64,000 nucleotides of DNA from contig NZ_JAWUDN010000010.1 of NCBI RefSeq assembly GCF_044430645.1, positions 124,001 through 188,000 on the forward strand, given 5' to 3'. The notes beneath the pieces are model-generated. The model was not told the DNA's origin and did no database searches. It saw nothing but the letters and a program-made list of their open reading frames with translations. Position numbers and translations under genes: made by a program. Shown in pieces: positions 34,443 through 42,754 of the stretch (its first letter is position 1; each line of letters opens with the position of its first letter). The stretch is from Ewingella allii (GTDB lineage: Bacteria > Pseudomonadota > Gammaproteobacteria > Enterobacterales > Enterobacteriaceae).

Positions 34443-35446
34443 ATGCCATCACCAAAGAAGAGAAGAAGCCGAGTTGTGATTCCGTCGTTAACAGCGTGGC
34501 TTATCGTGAAGGTAAGCGGCTGCAAGATGTGACCACCGAAGATATCAGCGAGGTGCTGAAAGAGCCGGACACCTTCGTCTGGCTGGGCTTGTGGCAGCCC
34601 GAAGACAGCCTGATGCGCACCATTCAGGAGGAGTTCGGCCTGCACGATTTGGCCATTGAAGATGCCCTCACCGCCCATCAGCGCCCGAAAATCGAGCAGT
34701 ACGGCGAGTCGCTGTTTATCGTCATTCACACCGCCCAGTTGGTCGATGGCAAGATTGAATATGGCGAAACGCACCTGTTTCTGGGCAAAAACTTTTTGAT
34801 CACCGTGCGCCACGGCGCGTCGTCGAGCTATAAGCAGATCCGCGCCCACGCCGAAGAGTGCCCGGACATGCTGGCCAAAGGCCCAGGCTACGCGCTGTAC
34901 TGCGTGCTCGACATGGTGGTGGATAACTATTTGGCGATTGTCAGCGAGTACACCAAGCAGTTCGACCATATTGAGCAGAAGATGTTTAAGTCGGACTTTG
35001 ACCAGAACGCAGTGCAGGACGTGTATAAACTGCGCCGCGAGCTGCTCTCGCTGCGCAACGCCGCCGTCCCTGCCGAAGATATTTGTAATCAGCTCAGCCA
35101 CCATTTCGAAGATCTGATCCCTAAGGGCCTGCGCGCCTATATCCGTGACGTGCAGGACCACGCCCATCAGGTTATCACCGTCACCGACGACATGCGCGAG
35201 ATGCTGGCCAACGCCATGCACGTCAACCTTGCGCTGGTGTCCGTGCATCAAAACGAAGTGGTCCAACGCCTCGCTGGCTGGGGTGCGATCCTCGCTATTC
35301 CCACCGTGGTATTTAGCCTGTACGGCATGAACTTCAAAAACATGCCCGAACTGGAAGACTGGTGGGGGTATCCGCTGACGCTGGGAATAACCGTGGTGGG
35401 ATGTGGGTTGCTTTATTGGCGGTTGAAGAAAGCTGGCTGGCTTTAA
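34439..35446 (+). CDS. CorA-family Mg2+/Co2+ channel
   Basis: This 335-residue protein has a large acidic cytosolic N-terminal domain and two C-terminal membrane helices; YGMNF, the ion-selectivity motif, closes the first helix (AILAIPTVVFSLYGMNFKNMPEL). CorA-type pentamers let Mg2+ (and Co2+, Ni2+) into the cell; some relatives move Zn2+. It is the last gene of the efflux operon, coupled by a 4-bp ATGA overlap to the outer-membrane gene. The housekeeping corA is normally single and unlinked, so this is likely a second copy. Confidence 0.88.
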   Translation: MNAITKEEKKPSCDSVVNSVAYREGKRLQDVTTEDISEVLKEPDTFVWLGLWQPEDSLMRTIQEEFGLHDLAIEDALTAHQRPKIEQYGESLFIVIHTAQLVDGKIEYGETHLFLGKNFLITVRHGASSSYKQIRAHAEECPDMLAKGPGYALYCVLDMVVDNYLAIVSEYTKQFDHIEQKMFKSDFDQNAVQDVYKLRRELLSLRNAAVPAEDICNQLSHHFEDLIPKGLRAYIRDVQDHAHQVITVTDDMREMLANAMHVNLALVSVHQNEVVQRLAGWGAILAIPTVVFSLYGMNFKNMPELEDWWGYPLTLGITVVGCGLLYWRLKKAGWL

Positions 35447-35519
35447 GGGCAGCTAAACAGTTCGGTTGTTTAATCACCGTGGCTGGTTTTCAATTGCAAC
35501 TGGGTTTTAAGGTCAAGGT

Positions 35520-36078
35520 CGTGGGCGTCGGCCCACACCGACCAAGGGAGGCGTAAACGCGCCTCCCTTGGAACCCTGCGTTTTTTATGCTGTGAGATCG
35601 AGGCTGCGCAGGGTTGGGATGGACGTGTTTCAGGCACCTTGGTGACAGCCGCGAAATGCCGCCGCTTAGGCGGTTCCCTCAGTTCGGGCTTCGAGCCTTT
35701 GGTCTCGAACCACTCCCTCGGCGTCACTTCTGAACGCGACTTACTGGCTTCTCAACCGTGCCGTTTCAGGTGGTTTTGACTTGCTCCCTCCCAGCCTCCC
35801 CCTTATCTGGGGGGAGGCGCAGAACAGCAAACCCACTGGAAAGGCACGGTTGAAACGCCTCAAAACCGCAGTCAAAAATGGCGCTGAGCAAGAGGTTCAA
35901 GACCTAAGGCTTGAATCCCGCAGCGAAGGCACCGCCTAAGCGGCGACATTTTGCGGTGGAGAACTGAAGTAACTGAAACACGTCCGTCCAACGAGCGGAG
36001 CGCGCAGTTGAAAAGCCCGGGGGTCAAGGGGGCGGCGGCGACTGGCCGCCCCTTGGTCGGTGTGGGCCGACGCCCACG
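35520..36078. repeat. Large foldback element with perfect 29-bp terminal inverted repeats
   Basis: The ends (35520-35548 and 36050-36078) are perfect inverted copies over 29 bp. Complementary segments are nested in order inside: 35621-35633 with 35973-35985 (13 bp), 35660-35674 with 35931-35945 (15 bp), 35684-35711 with 35894-35920 (imperfect), 35753-35762 with 35843-35852 (10 bp) and 35794-35802 with 35810-35818 (9 bp, apical loop). Extra hairpins lie just inside each end (CCAAGGGAGGCG arms at 35542-35571; a GC-rich one at 36025-36055), and AACCCTGCG/CGCAGGGTT at 35572-35615. No ORF explains it. It could be a non-autonomous mobile element or a large structured RNA. Confidence 0.85.
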
Positions 36079-36080
36079 GT

Positions 36081-36110
36081 TTTGAATTTGAATTTGAATT
36101 TGAATTTGAA
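36081..36110. repeat. Five perfect tandem copies of TTTGAA
   Basis: A 30-bp hexamer tract begins two bases after the foldback element's right end. It is noncoding as read here, and its copy number may vary between strains. Confidence 0.95.
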
Positions 36111-36123
36111 GTTAGCAGGTTTG

Positions 36124-36154
36124 GGCGGCAGGCCCAAGGTCTAGGCCTGCCGCC
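36124..36154 (-). terminator. Hairpin after the MscS-type gene
   Basis: A perfect 11-bp stem GGCGGCAGGCC / GGCCTGCCGCC lies 13 bases past the stop codon of the minus-strand channel gene. It has no clear T run, so termination is uncertain. Confidence 0.45.
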
Positions 36155-36166
36155 GAGGCAAAAACA

Positions 36167-38605
36167 TCACCGTTTTTCGACCGGTTGCTCCAACACCATG
36201 GTCTGCGTCTGGCTCAGACTAATATCCGCATTACGCAATGCCTTGAGGATCTCATACAGCAAATCGCTCTTAGTTCCGCTGACCATGCGCGGGCTGACGA
36301 CATAGCCGGTGACGCTCAGCACAATGCCATTTGGGCCTAACTCTTTGAAACTGACAGAAGGCGCAGGCGTCTCGAGAATCGACTCGTGCAACTCATAGCA
36401 CTCTAACAGCAACGAACGCACCTGCTCTGGGTCGATGTCCAGCGGGAAAGTCAGTGCAATAGTTGCTACACCCTGCGCATTCCCCATGGTGGCGTTACGC
36501 ACGTTTTGCGAGATGAACTGTGAGTTCGGCACAATCACCGTCGAACGGTCGCTCAGTTGGATCTCAGTCGCGCGCACGTTGATGCGACGAATATCCCCCT
36601 CGACGCCGCTGATGGTCACTAAGTCCCCTACTTTCACCGGGCGCTCGGTCAGCAAAATCAAACCGGAGATAAAGTTCTTCACGATCTCCTGCAAGCCAAA
36701 ACCGATACCTACCGACAGCGCGCTGACAATCCATGCCAGACGGTTCCACTCGATACCCAGCGTGGAAAGCGTCAGCAGGATGATCAGCACATAACCGACG
36801 TTGGTGAACAGCGTCACCAGCGAAGCACGCATGCCGCGATCCATGGCGGTTTTGGGCAGGAAGTCGTTATCCAGCCAGCGTTTGGCCGAACGCAGAACAT
36901 ACAGACCAATCGCCAGACACAGGAAGGCGTTAACGGCGTGAGCAGGAATGATATTCATCCCTTCCAGCCCTTTTCCACCCCAGATATCCACCACTTTGCT
37001 GAGCAGCTCAATCGGCGTGGTAGTCCCGAAGGTGCCATTGAGCAGCGCCACGGCCGCGAACAGAATCAGCAGGGTCTTACCGACGGCGGCGAACAGCGTG
37101 GCGGCCAGCGACAGGTGGCGCTCATTGAGGCTCAAGCTGCTTTTAAGCAACTTGCCGCTGGTGGTGGTGGGTGAGAAGAAGCTCTCGCTGAAATCCACCA
37201 CCAGATGAATCATCAAGTACAGGCAGGTCAGAACCAAGCCCACCCACACCAGTTCATAGGTCAGGAAGCGGGCCAGCGGGATATAACCAATCAGCAGCGC
37301 CACGGTGATGGCAATAGCGGTAATGCTGATAGCCAAGTGAATCAAACCGGCCAGCGTCGAACGGGCTTCGGGCTGCTCCCCGCGTGCCAGCAGGCGGCGG
37401 CGCACGCGGTTTACGCGCATCGGCGCAATCAGACAGCTTACCGCAACCAGTAATGCAGAAAGGCCATTGCCGAATAGCGTGGCAGAGACGCTGGCCCCCA
37501 CCAGATTATTCAGCTCTTCCACCACGCCAAAAATCAGGATGAAGGCACTCAACATCAACGGGAAGGAGGCCAAGGTTTTGGCGATAGGATCCGCCAGCCC
37601 CGGCAGACGCCACGAAGGATGCTTGTTCGACAGCAGCGCCGAACCTAAACCGGCCACCAGCGCAGAGAAGACCGTGAGGCCAATCAGTGAGTTAGCGAAC
37701 TCAAGCAGTGCTTCTGAGGTATCCGGCAGGCGCACGAAGAACTGGCAGAAAAAACTCACGCTCAACCATTGGGTGAATACAATCACTAGCGTCGCAATGG
37801 TCGCCAGCAGGCTGCGGCGCAGACGACCGCCGGGAAGCCAGCGCTGGAGGATCCAGTTCAACGGTTTGTCCAGCAGACGCCGCCCCAACAGGCCAACGGC
37901 TAATGCCAGCAGCAGGTAAAGCGCCGACCCCACGCGGAATTCAGGCTGCCATGCCTGATCCCAGGCGCTGCTAATTTGTGAACCGAAATCAGCGAAACGC
38001 GCGCGGTCGTTATCCTGAGGCTCAAACAGCGCCATCCAGAAATTCTTGCCCAGAATACTGCCTGAGTTAAGGGCAATCTGGGTTTTTAGGGTGTCGCGTC
38101 GCAGCCCGCCAATTTGGGTAGAGAGGTTCTGCGCGCCGGTGCGAATCGCCGTGGCTTGTTCATTTTGCGCATCGAGCTGAGTTTTGCTGGTATTAAGCTT
38201 ATTGCGCTGGCGCACCACTTCGGCCGTTTCAGGCAAAGCTCCCGCCGCAGGGGCCGGGCCGAGGACGTCAAGCTGGGCCTGCACCTGAGCACGCATAGGC
38301 CCCAGTGCCGCAATCAGCTTGTCGGTGTCATCCAGAATCTTCAGCGTATCGTCGTTTAAGCCGTTGAGCTTCTTTTCGGTTTTTGCCGACGAAACTTGTT
38401 GTTTAGTGGTATCAAGGCGTTTTTGTAGCGCGGTCAGCGTGGCGGGTACGTTGATTTTTACCGGCTCAGGAGTCGCGTTGGCATCGCCCGCAGGGGCGTT
38501 GGTCTGGGCCAAGTCATTGTTAGTGGCAGCCCATGTCGCCATTGGCGCCATAAACAGTGTGGCTAAGAGTGCCCACACCACGGGCGCTTTAAAGAATTTA
38601 TGCAT
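36167..38605 (-). CDS. Large MscS-family mechanosensitive channel with DUF3772-like N-terminus
   Basis: This 812-residue channel has a signal peptide ending at MATWA, a periplasmic helical region of about 200 residues with coiled-coil character (TALQKRLDTTKQQVSSAKTEKK), about ten membrane helices and a C-terminal MscS core. The core shows VSALSVGIGFGLQEIVKNFISGLILLTERPVKVGD, the pore helix and beta-domain entry, then GVEGDIRRINVRATEI and RSTVIVPNSQFIS. Such channels open on membrane tension and release solutes after osmotic downshift. The start at 38605 (MHKFFKAPVVWALL) gives a good signal peptide; the frame is open 33 codons further. Confidence 0.87.
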   Translation of the reverse strand: MHKFFKAPVVWALLATLFMAPMATWAATNNDLAQTNAPAGDANATPEPVKINVPATLTALQKRLDTTKQQVSSAKTEKKLNGLNDDTLKILDDTDKLIAALGPMRAQVQAQLDVLGPAPAAGALPETAEVVRQRNKLNTSKTQLDAQNEQATAIRTGAQNLSTQIGGLRRDTLKTQIALNSGSILGKNFWMALFEPQDNDRARFADFGSQISSAWDQAWQPEFRVGSALYLLLALAVGLLGRRLLDKPLNWILQRWLPGGRLRRSLLATIATLVIVFTQWLSVSFFCQFFVRLPDTSEALLEFANSLIGLTVFSALVAGLGSALLSNKHPSWRLPGLADPIAKTLASFPLMLSAFILIFGVVEELNNLVGASVSATLFGNGLSALLVAVSCLIAPMRVNRVRRRLLARGEQPEARSTLAGLIHLAISITAIAITVALLIGYIPLARFLTYELVWVGLVLTCLYLMIHLVVDFSESFFSPTTTSGKLLKSSLSLNERHLSLAATLFAAVGKTLLILFAAVALLNGTFGTTTPIELLSKVVDIWGGKGLEGMNIIPAHAVNAFLCLAIGLYVLRSAKRWLDNDFLPKTAMDRGMRASLVTLFTNVGYVLIILLTLSTLGIEWNRLAWIVSALSVGIGFGLQEIVKNFISGLILLTERPVKVGDLVTISGVEGDIRRINVRATEIQLSDRSTVIVPNSQFISQNVRNATMGNAQGVATIALTFPLDIDPEQVRSLLLECYELHESILETPAPSVSFKELGPNGIVLSVTGYVVSPRMVSGTKSDLLYEILKALRNADISLSQTQTMVLEQPVEKR

Positions 38606-38786
38606 AAAGGAATCTATCCGACACTCGGGGGAATTATTATTTTTCAGAATGATGATAATAGCGATTATTGGTGCGGAAAATATCAGGTTTTTTCTGGATC
38701 GCAACGGGAAGGAAGAAAAATCACCCAGAATGGCAAAAAGAGCTGCCTCCAGCGGTTCGCTACGCCAGAGGCAGAGAGCGTTCAGA

Positions 38787-39605
38787 TCACCCCTGCTTGC
38801 CCAGCATCAGGCGCAGCAGGCCGATAGCGTCAGCCTGCGGCAGGGCCAAAATATTGGAGTACAGGCTGATGGAAATGTCACACACCTTGGCACGGTCGAC
38901 GGTCGCCGCGCCTAAATCATTAAACATCTGCAACTGGTCGCCGTAATCCTGATGCAACTTCTCCCTCACCGGCACCATCAGCGCCTGAGCTTTCTCGGCA
39001 CTGAGGGTGGTAGGCTGGGTTTTCTGCCCGCGGCCGCTGGCTTGCAGCAGGTCGTTCATGGTGTCGAGGTCTTTTTTGAACAACTCTGGCGACAGCACCT
39101 GCGCCGTGTTCACCCCGCCGCTGATGTGTGGATACAAGAACTTAAAGCAGGTGCCGTCATGGCGCGCCTGTAGCTCCTGCATCTCTTGCAGACTGACACG
39201 CATCGCCGCCAGCACGTTGGCATCGGGGGCGGTGTTCATACGCTGAGAAATTAAGGCCGACACCATAGGCTTGACGGTATCAATCGCCTCTTGCTGGGTT
39301 TTCCCCTCTTCCCTCAGGCGCAGAATGTTACTGCGGATCTGCTGGTACAGCTCTGGCTCTTGTTCATTGATGGTCTTGAAAATAGGCAGTTCGGCCAGCG
39401 CATGGTCAATCTCCGCCGTCTGGCTGGAAGCCTGTATACGCGGTTTAATCAGCCCCGCGTAGAGGGCGTTGCCGCCAACCACCAGCACCAAAAACAGGAT
39501 CACCGCGGGAGTTTTAGCCAGCTTGCCTTTCTTGTGCAGCATGGCCAGGATCGCGGCAATCACTACCCCGCTCACTCCCCACACCATCACCTCATTCCAG
39601 TTCAT
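38787..39605 (-). CDS. Uncharacterised membrane protein coupled to yojI
   Basis: No family was recognised for this 272-residue protein. It has two N-terminal membrane helices (VMVWGVSGVVIAAILAML and AVILFLVLVVGGNALYAGL), then a mostly helical soluble region with a lone Cys pair (GTCFKFLYPHISGG; KVCDISISLYSN). Its ATG at 39605 overlaps the end of yojI (stop at 39592) by 14 bp, so the two genes are translationally coupled. E. coli yojI has no such partner as far as I recall. A role in the assembly or function of the YojI exporter is possible. Confidence 0.7.
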   Translation of the reverse strand: MNWNEVMVWGVSGVVIAAILAMLHKKGKLAKTPAVILFLVLVVGGNALYAGLIKPRIQASSQTAEIDHALAELPIFKTINEQEPELYQQIRSNILRLREEGKTQQEAIDTVKPMVSALISQRMNTAPDANVLAAMRVSLQEMQELQARHDGTCFKFLYPHISGGVNTAQVLSPELFKKDLDTMNDLLQASGRGQKTQPTTLSAEKAQALMVPVREKLHQDYGDQLQMFNDLGAATVDRAKVCDISISLYSNILALPQADAIGLLRLMLGKQG

Positions 39606-41271
39606 CAACGATTTCCTTTTTTTGGTCTATTTGCGCCACGGCATCGCGGCTGGCGTCTGCTCTGGCTTCGCCATGTAATTCGCTCAATTTGCCCGCGCGC
39701 ATTTCTAACAGGCGATCGGCATGCTCAAAATAGTGGTCGTCATGACTAATAGCCAGCACGGTTTTACCCATGTCGCGCAGGAACGGCAGCAGCTCACGAT
39801 AGAAAGTCCGGCGGAACTGCGGGTCTTGGTCCGCCGCCCATTCGTCGAGCAGCAAGAAGTCGCGCCCCTCACAGGCCGCCAGCAGCAGCGCAACGCGTTT
39901 ACGCTGTCCCTGAGATAGCTGCAAATTTGTAACTCTGTCGCCGTCAAATTGTAGCTTCTCTTTCATATTCAGGCGCTGCAACCACACTTCCACCAGCTCG
40001 GGATCGGGTGTCTGGCCCTCGGCGGCCATCAGGCGACCAAACAGGTGGAAATCGGTAAATACGGCGGAAAACAGCTGACGGTATTGCTCCGGCTCACTGA
40101 CTGGCACACCGTCAAGCAGGATTTGCCCCGAGCGCGGCTGATACAGCCCGGTCAGCAGCATCGCCATGGTCGACTTCCCGCTGCCGTTGCCGCCAATCAG
40201 GAACACCAGCTCTCCGCGCTTGATGGTCAAGTTCAGCGGGCCGACGCCAAAACCGGCATTCTGCTCTTTCTCGCCATAGCTGAAGGTCAGGTCGCGCAGC
40301 TCCAGCGTCTGCCAGCTCTGCGTTTTAGGGGCTACGGCAAATTCGGGCTGATACGGGGTAAGGCGCAGGCCGTTGAGCTTGCGGAAGGCCACCTGCGCGC
40401 TGAGTAAAGTCGGCAACGCACCAACCGCCTGTAGCAGCGGAGTGCGCAGGAACAGCAGTGTCAGGGAGTAAGTGGCGGCGACATTGGTATCGGACCAGCC
40501 CAGCGTATTGGCCATAAAGAACACTAGCCCAATCGCACCGAGCATCATAATGTTCGACCAGTTGACCGCGCTGAGGTGGAAGGTGTCGGCGCGAACAATG
40601 TGGTGGCGGTAGCTGGTTGCGTCCTGCACATACTCCTCGTCATACAGCTTGCGGGCGCGTTCGCGATTCAGCGCCAGCTCTTTACGGCCGTCGATCACCA
40701 TCTGGTAATCTTTTTGCAGGCGATCTTCCGCTTCGCGCACGTGGTTCAAATGGCGGTAAACTCGCGACACCAGTGAGAAACCAACCAGAATGGTCACCAC
40801 CAGCCACGCCACGGTGATCAGCAGCATTTTCGGCGACAGAAACGCCAGATAGGCGGCGCAGCCGAGAGTCAGAATAATGCCCTGTACCAGCTCCGGCAGG
40901 CGTACAAAGGCCAGCGTAATGGCGCGAATATCGCTACTCAGGCTGGCTAACAGCTGGGCGTTACCAATCTGCTCAATGCGCTCGATGTCGGTATCCAGAA
41001 TGCGCTTAATAAATTGCCCGCGCAGGCGATAGATAAAGTGGTGGCCGAGGGTGGTGAGTGCCAGCTGGGAGCCGAGCGTCACCACCATCAATAACAGTAA
41101 GAAACCGAGGAATTCCGGCAGCACGGCAAGAGAGGCTTCGGTGGTTTCAATCAATTTCAGATTGATAAAGGCAATCAGGCCAATCCCTAGCGCTGCACTG
41201 GCCAGGCTCAGGGCCATCACTGCCAGAAAAGGCCAGCGATACTGCTTAAACACTACGCGTAACAACTCCAT
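39592..41271 (-). CDS. yojI: ABC transporter YojI (fused permease and ATPase)
   Basis: This 559-residue half-transporter has six N-terminal membrane helices (MELLRVVFKQYRWPFLAVMALSL at the start) and a C-terminal ATPase with Walker A FLIGGNGSGKST, signature LSQGQRKRVALL, Walker B DFLLLDEWAADQD and switch His in ISHDDHYF. By recall it closely matches E. coli YojI, which with TolC exports microcin J25; here the natural substrate is unknown. A Fur-like box lies upstream at 41353. The start at 41271 aligns with E. coli; the frame is open upstream to 41367. Confidence 0.9.
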   Translation of the reverse strand: MELLRVVFKQYRWPFLAVMALSLASAALGIGLIAFINLKLIETTEASLAVLPEFLGFLLLLMVVTLGSQLALTTLGHHFIYRLRGQFIKRILDTDIERIEQIGNAQLLASLSSDIRAITLAFVRLPELVQGIILTLGCAAYLAFLSPKMLLITVAWLVVTILVGFSLVSRVYRHLNHVREAEDRLQKDYQMVIDGRKELALNRERARKLYDEEYVQDATSYRHHIVRADTFHLSAVNWSNIMMLGAIGLVFFMANTLGWSDTNVAATYSLTLLFLRTPLLQAVGALPTLLSAQVAFRKLNGLRLTPYQPEFAVAPKTQSWQTLELRDLTFSYGEKEQNAGFGVGPLNLTIKRGELVFLIGGNGSGKSTMAMLLTGLYQPRSGQILLDGVPVSEPEQYRQLFSAVFTDFHLFGRLMAAEGQTPDPELVEVWLQRLNMKEKLQFDGDRVTNLQLSQGQRKRVALLLAACEGRDFLLLDEWAADQDPQFRRTFYRELLPFLRDMGKTVLAISHDDHYFEHADRLLEMRAGKLSELHGEARADASRDAVAQIDQKKEIVDELE

Positions 41272-41352
41272 AAAATCTCGATTCCCAGAAAGTCGACAAA
41301 TACAGCAAAGATATGAATAGCTGGGCAGTTTAATCAGCGGTGAATCGATATC

Positions 41353-41371
41353 AAGAATAATTCTCATTATT
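41353..41371. promoter_or_regulatory. Fur-like box between yojI and yjiN
   Basis: This 19-mer, AAGAATAATTCTCATTATT, matches the Fur consensus at 13 of 19 bases and contains a perfect GAATAAT-N4-ATTATTC inverted repeat. It lies upstream of yojI, and also 65 bp upstream of yjiN. Confidence 0.55.
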
Positions 41372-41435
41372 CCAGCAAGCCTCGAAGAAAAAGAAAAAAG
41401 CTGACAGCCCTGCGCGCAGTTCCTAAACTTCTGTA

Positions 41436-42722
41436 ATGGATAAAGAACATGAACTTCGCCGAAGTAAACGTAATGCGCTGGGGTTGCTGCTGACGGCCGC
41501 CGCCCTGTTTGTTGTCACCCTCTTTTTGCCGCCTAATTTTTGGATTCTGGGGCTGAAGGCCATTTCCGAGGCGGCGATGGTCGGCGCTCTGGCCGACTGG
41601 TTTGCCGTGGTGGCGCTGTTTCGCCGCGTGCCGGTGCCTTTTATTGCCGGACACACGGCGATCATTCCCAAGAATAAAGACAAAATCGCCGACAATCTGG
41701 CAATTTTCGTGCAAGAGAAGTTTTTGGCACCGGACTCGATTGTCGAGCTGATCCGCAAGCACGATCCGGCGCGGATGATTTCTGACTGGCTAAATGCCCC
41801 GGAAAACGCCCCGCGTTTCGCCCATTATCTAGTGAAAATGATGCGCGGTTTTCTCGAGTTCACCGACGACCAGCGTATAGCCCAATTGATAAAACGCGCG
41901 CTGTTTCGGGTGATCGACAAAATCGACCTATCGCAGTCGGTGGCGACGATTTTAGAGAGCTTGACCAAAGACGGGCGGCATCAGGCTTTGCTCGATCAGG
42001 CGATGGATCAGCTGGAAGCCCTGCTCGCCAAGGAGAGCACGCGCAGCTTTATCTCCACCCAAATCGTCAACTGGATGAAGCGCGAACACCCGCTGACCGC
42101 CAAGCTGCTGCCTACCGGCTGGCTGGGGCGCAACGGCGCGGATATGGTGTCAAACGCCGTTAACTCGGTACTGGATGATATGGGCAATGACCAGAGCCAC
42201 GCATTCCGCAAAGGCTTTGACCGTTCGGTGCAGAAATTCATCTGGACGCTGCAAACCGACCCCGCCGCCGCGCAAAAAGCTGAAGAGATTAAACAGTATT
42301 TGAAGAATGACGAAAAACTGAATGATTACGTCATGCAGCTGTGGAGCGACATGCGCGGCTGGCTCAGAGAGGATTTAGACAGCCCGAACTCGCGGGTGCG
42401 GCTGAAAATTACCGAGTCGGGACAGTGGTTGGGGCAGGCTTTGGAGCAGGATGAAAAGCTGCGCGACTCACTGAATCTGCAGATGGAAACCGTGGCGGCG
42501 CGCATGGCGCCTGACTTCGCAGAGTTTCTTACTCGTCATATCAGTGACACGGTGAAAAGCTGGGATGCGCGGGATATGTCGCGGCAGATTGAGCTGAATA
42601 TCGGCAAGGATTTACAGTTTATTCGCATCAACGGCACGCTGGTTGGCGCCTTTATCGGGCTGATACTTTACCTGCTGTCGCAGTTGCCGCTGGTGATGCC
42701 GTGGGTGCTGGCGAGGTTGTAA
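41436..42722 (+). CDS. yjiN: DUF445 family inner-membrane protein YjiN
   Basis: This 428-residue protein has two N-terminal hydrophobic stretches (NALGLLLTAAALFVVTLFLPP and the AISEAAMVGALADWFAVVALF motif), a long helical middle and a C-terminal membrane helix (NGTLVGAFIGLILYLLSQLPLVM). It matches DUF445 and by recall E. coli YjiN (about 426 residues). The molecular role is unknown. It is divergent from yojI with a 164-bp gap containing the Fur-like box. No strong ribosome site is seen before the ATG. Confidence 0.85.
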   Translation: MDKEHELRRSKRNALGLLLTAAALFVVTLFLPPNFWILGLKAISEAAMVGALADWFAVVALFRRVPVPFIAGHTAIIPKNKDKIADNLAIFVQEKFLAPDSIVELIRKHDPARMISDWLNAPENAPRFAHYLVKMMRGFLEFTDDQRIAQLIKRALFRVIDKIDLSQSVATILESLTKDGRHQALLDQAMDQLEALLAKESTRSFISTQIVNWMKREHPLTAKLLPTGWLGRNGADMVSNAVNSVLDDMGNDQSHAFRKGFDRSVQKFIWTLQTDPAAAQKAEEIKQYLKNDEKLNDYVMQLWSDMRGWLREDLDSPNSRVRLKITESGQWLGQALEQDEKLRDSLNLQMETVAARMAPDFAEFLTRHISDTVKSWDARDMSRQIELNIGKDLQFIRINGTLVGAFIGLILYLLSQLPLVMPWVLARL

Positions 42723-42725
42723 AAA

Positions 42726-42747
42726 CTCCCCCTGAACAGGGGGAGTG
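42726..42747 (-). terminator. Terminator between yjiN and gldA
   Basis: The stem ACTCCCCCT / AGGGGGAGT is followed leftward by a T run, so it ends gldA; it also lies just past the yjiN stop. Confidence 0.85.
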
Positions 42748-42754
42748 AGCCGAT

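Larger units (their letters stand above)
35447..36166. other. Gap of 720 bp without protein genes
   Basis: The gap between corA-like and the MscS-type gene contains the foldback element (35520-36078), a five-copy hexamer repeat (36081-36110) and a hairpin (36124-36154). No coding sequence with a plausible start and family match was found on either strand. Confidence 0.8.

Noticed and set aside
34370..35266. Open frame of 298 codons opposite the CorA-type gene
   Set aside because: Antisense to a clear CorA family gene, with low-complexity composition and no ribosome site.
35470..35727. Minus-strand frame of 85 codons at the foldback
   Set aside because: It starts and ends within the inverted-repeat element, has no ribosome site, and matches no family.
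36081..36110. CRISPR-like array at the TTTGAA repeats
   Set aside because: The units are 6 bp and directly adjacent without spacers, so they are a simple tandem repeat.
36060..36305. Frame containing a repeated Glu-Phe string (36081-36110)
   Set aside because: The string is only the TTTGAA tract read in one frame, and the frame then runs into the minus-strand channel gene; not a likely gene.
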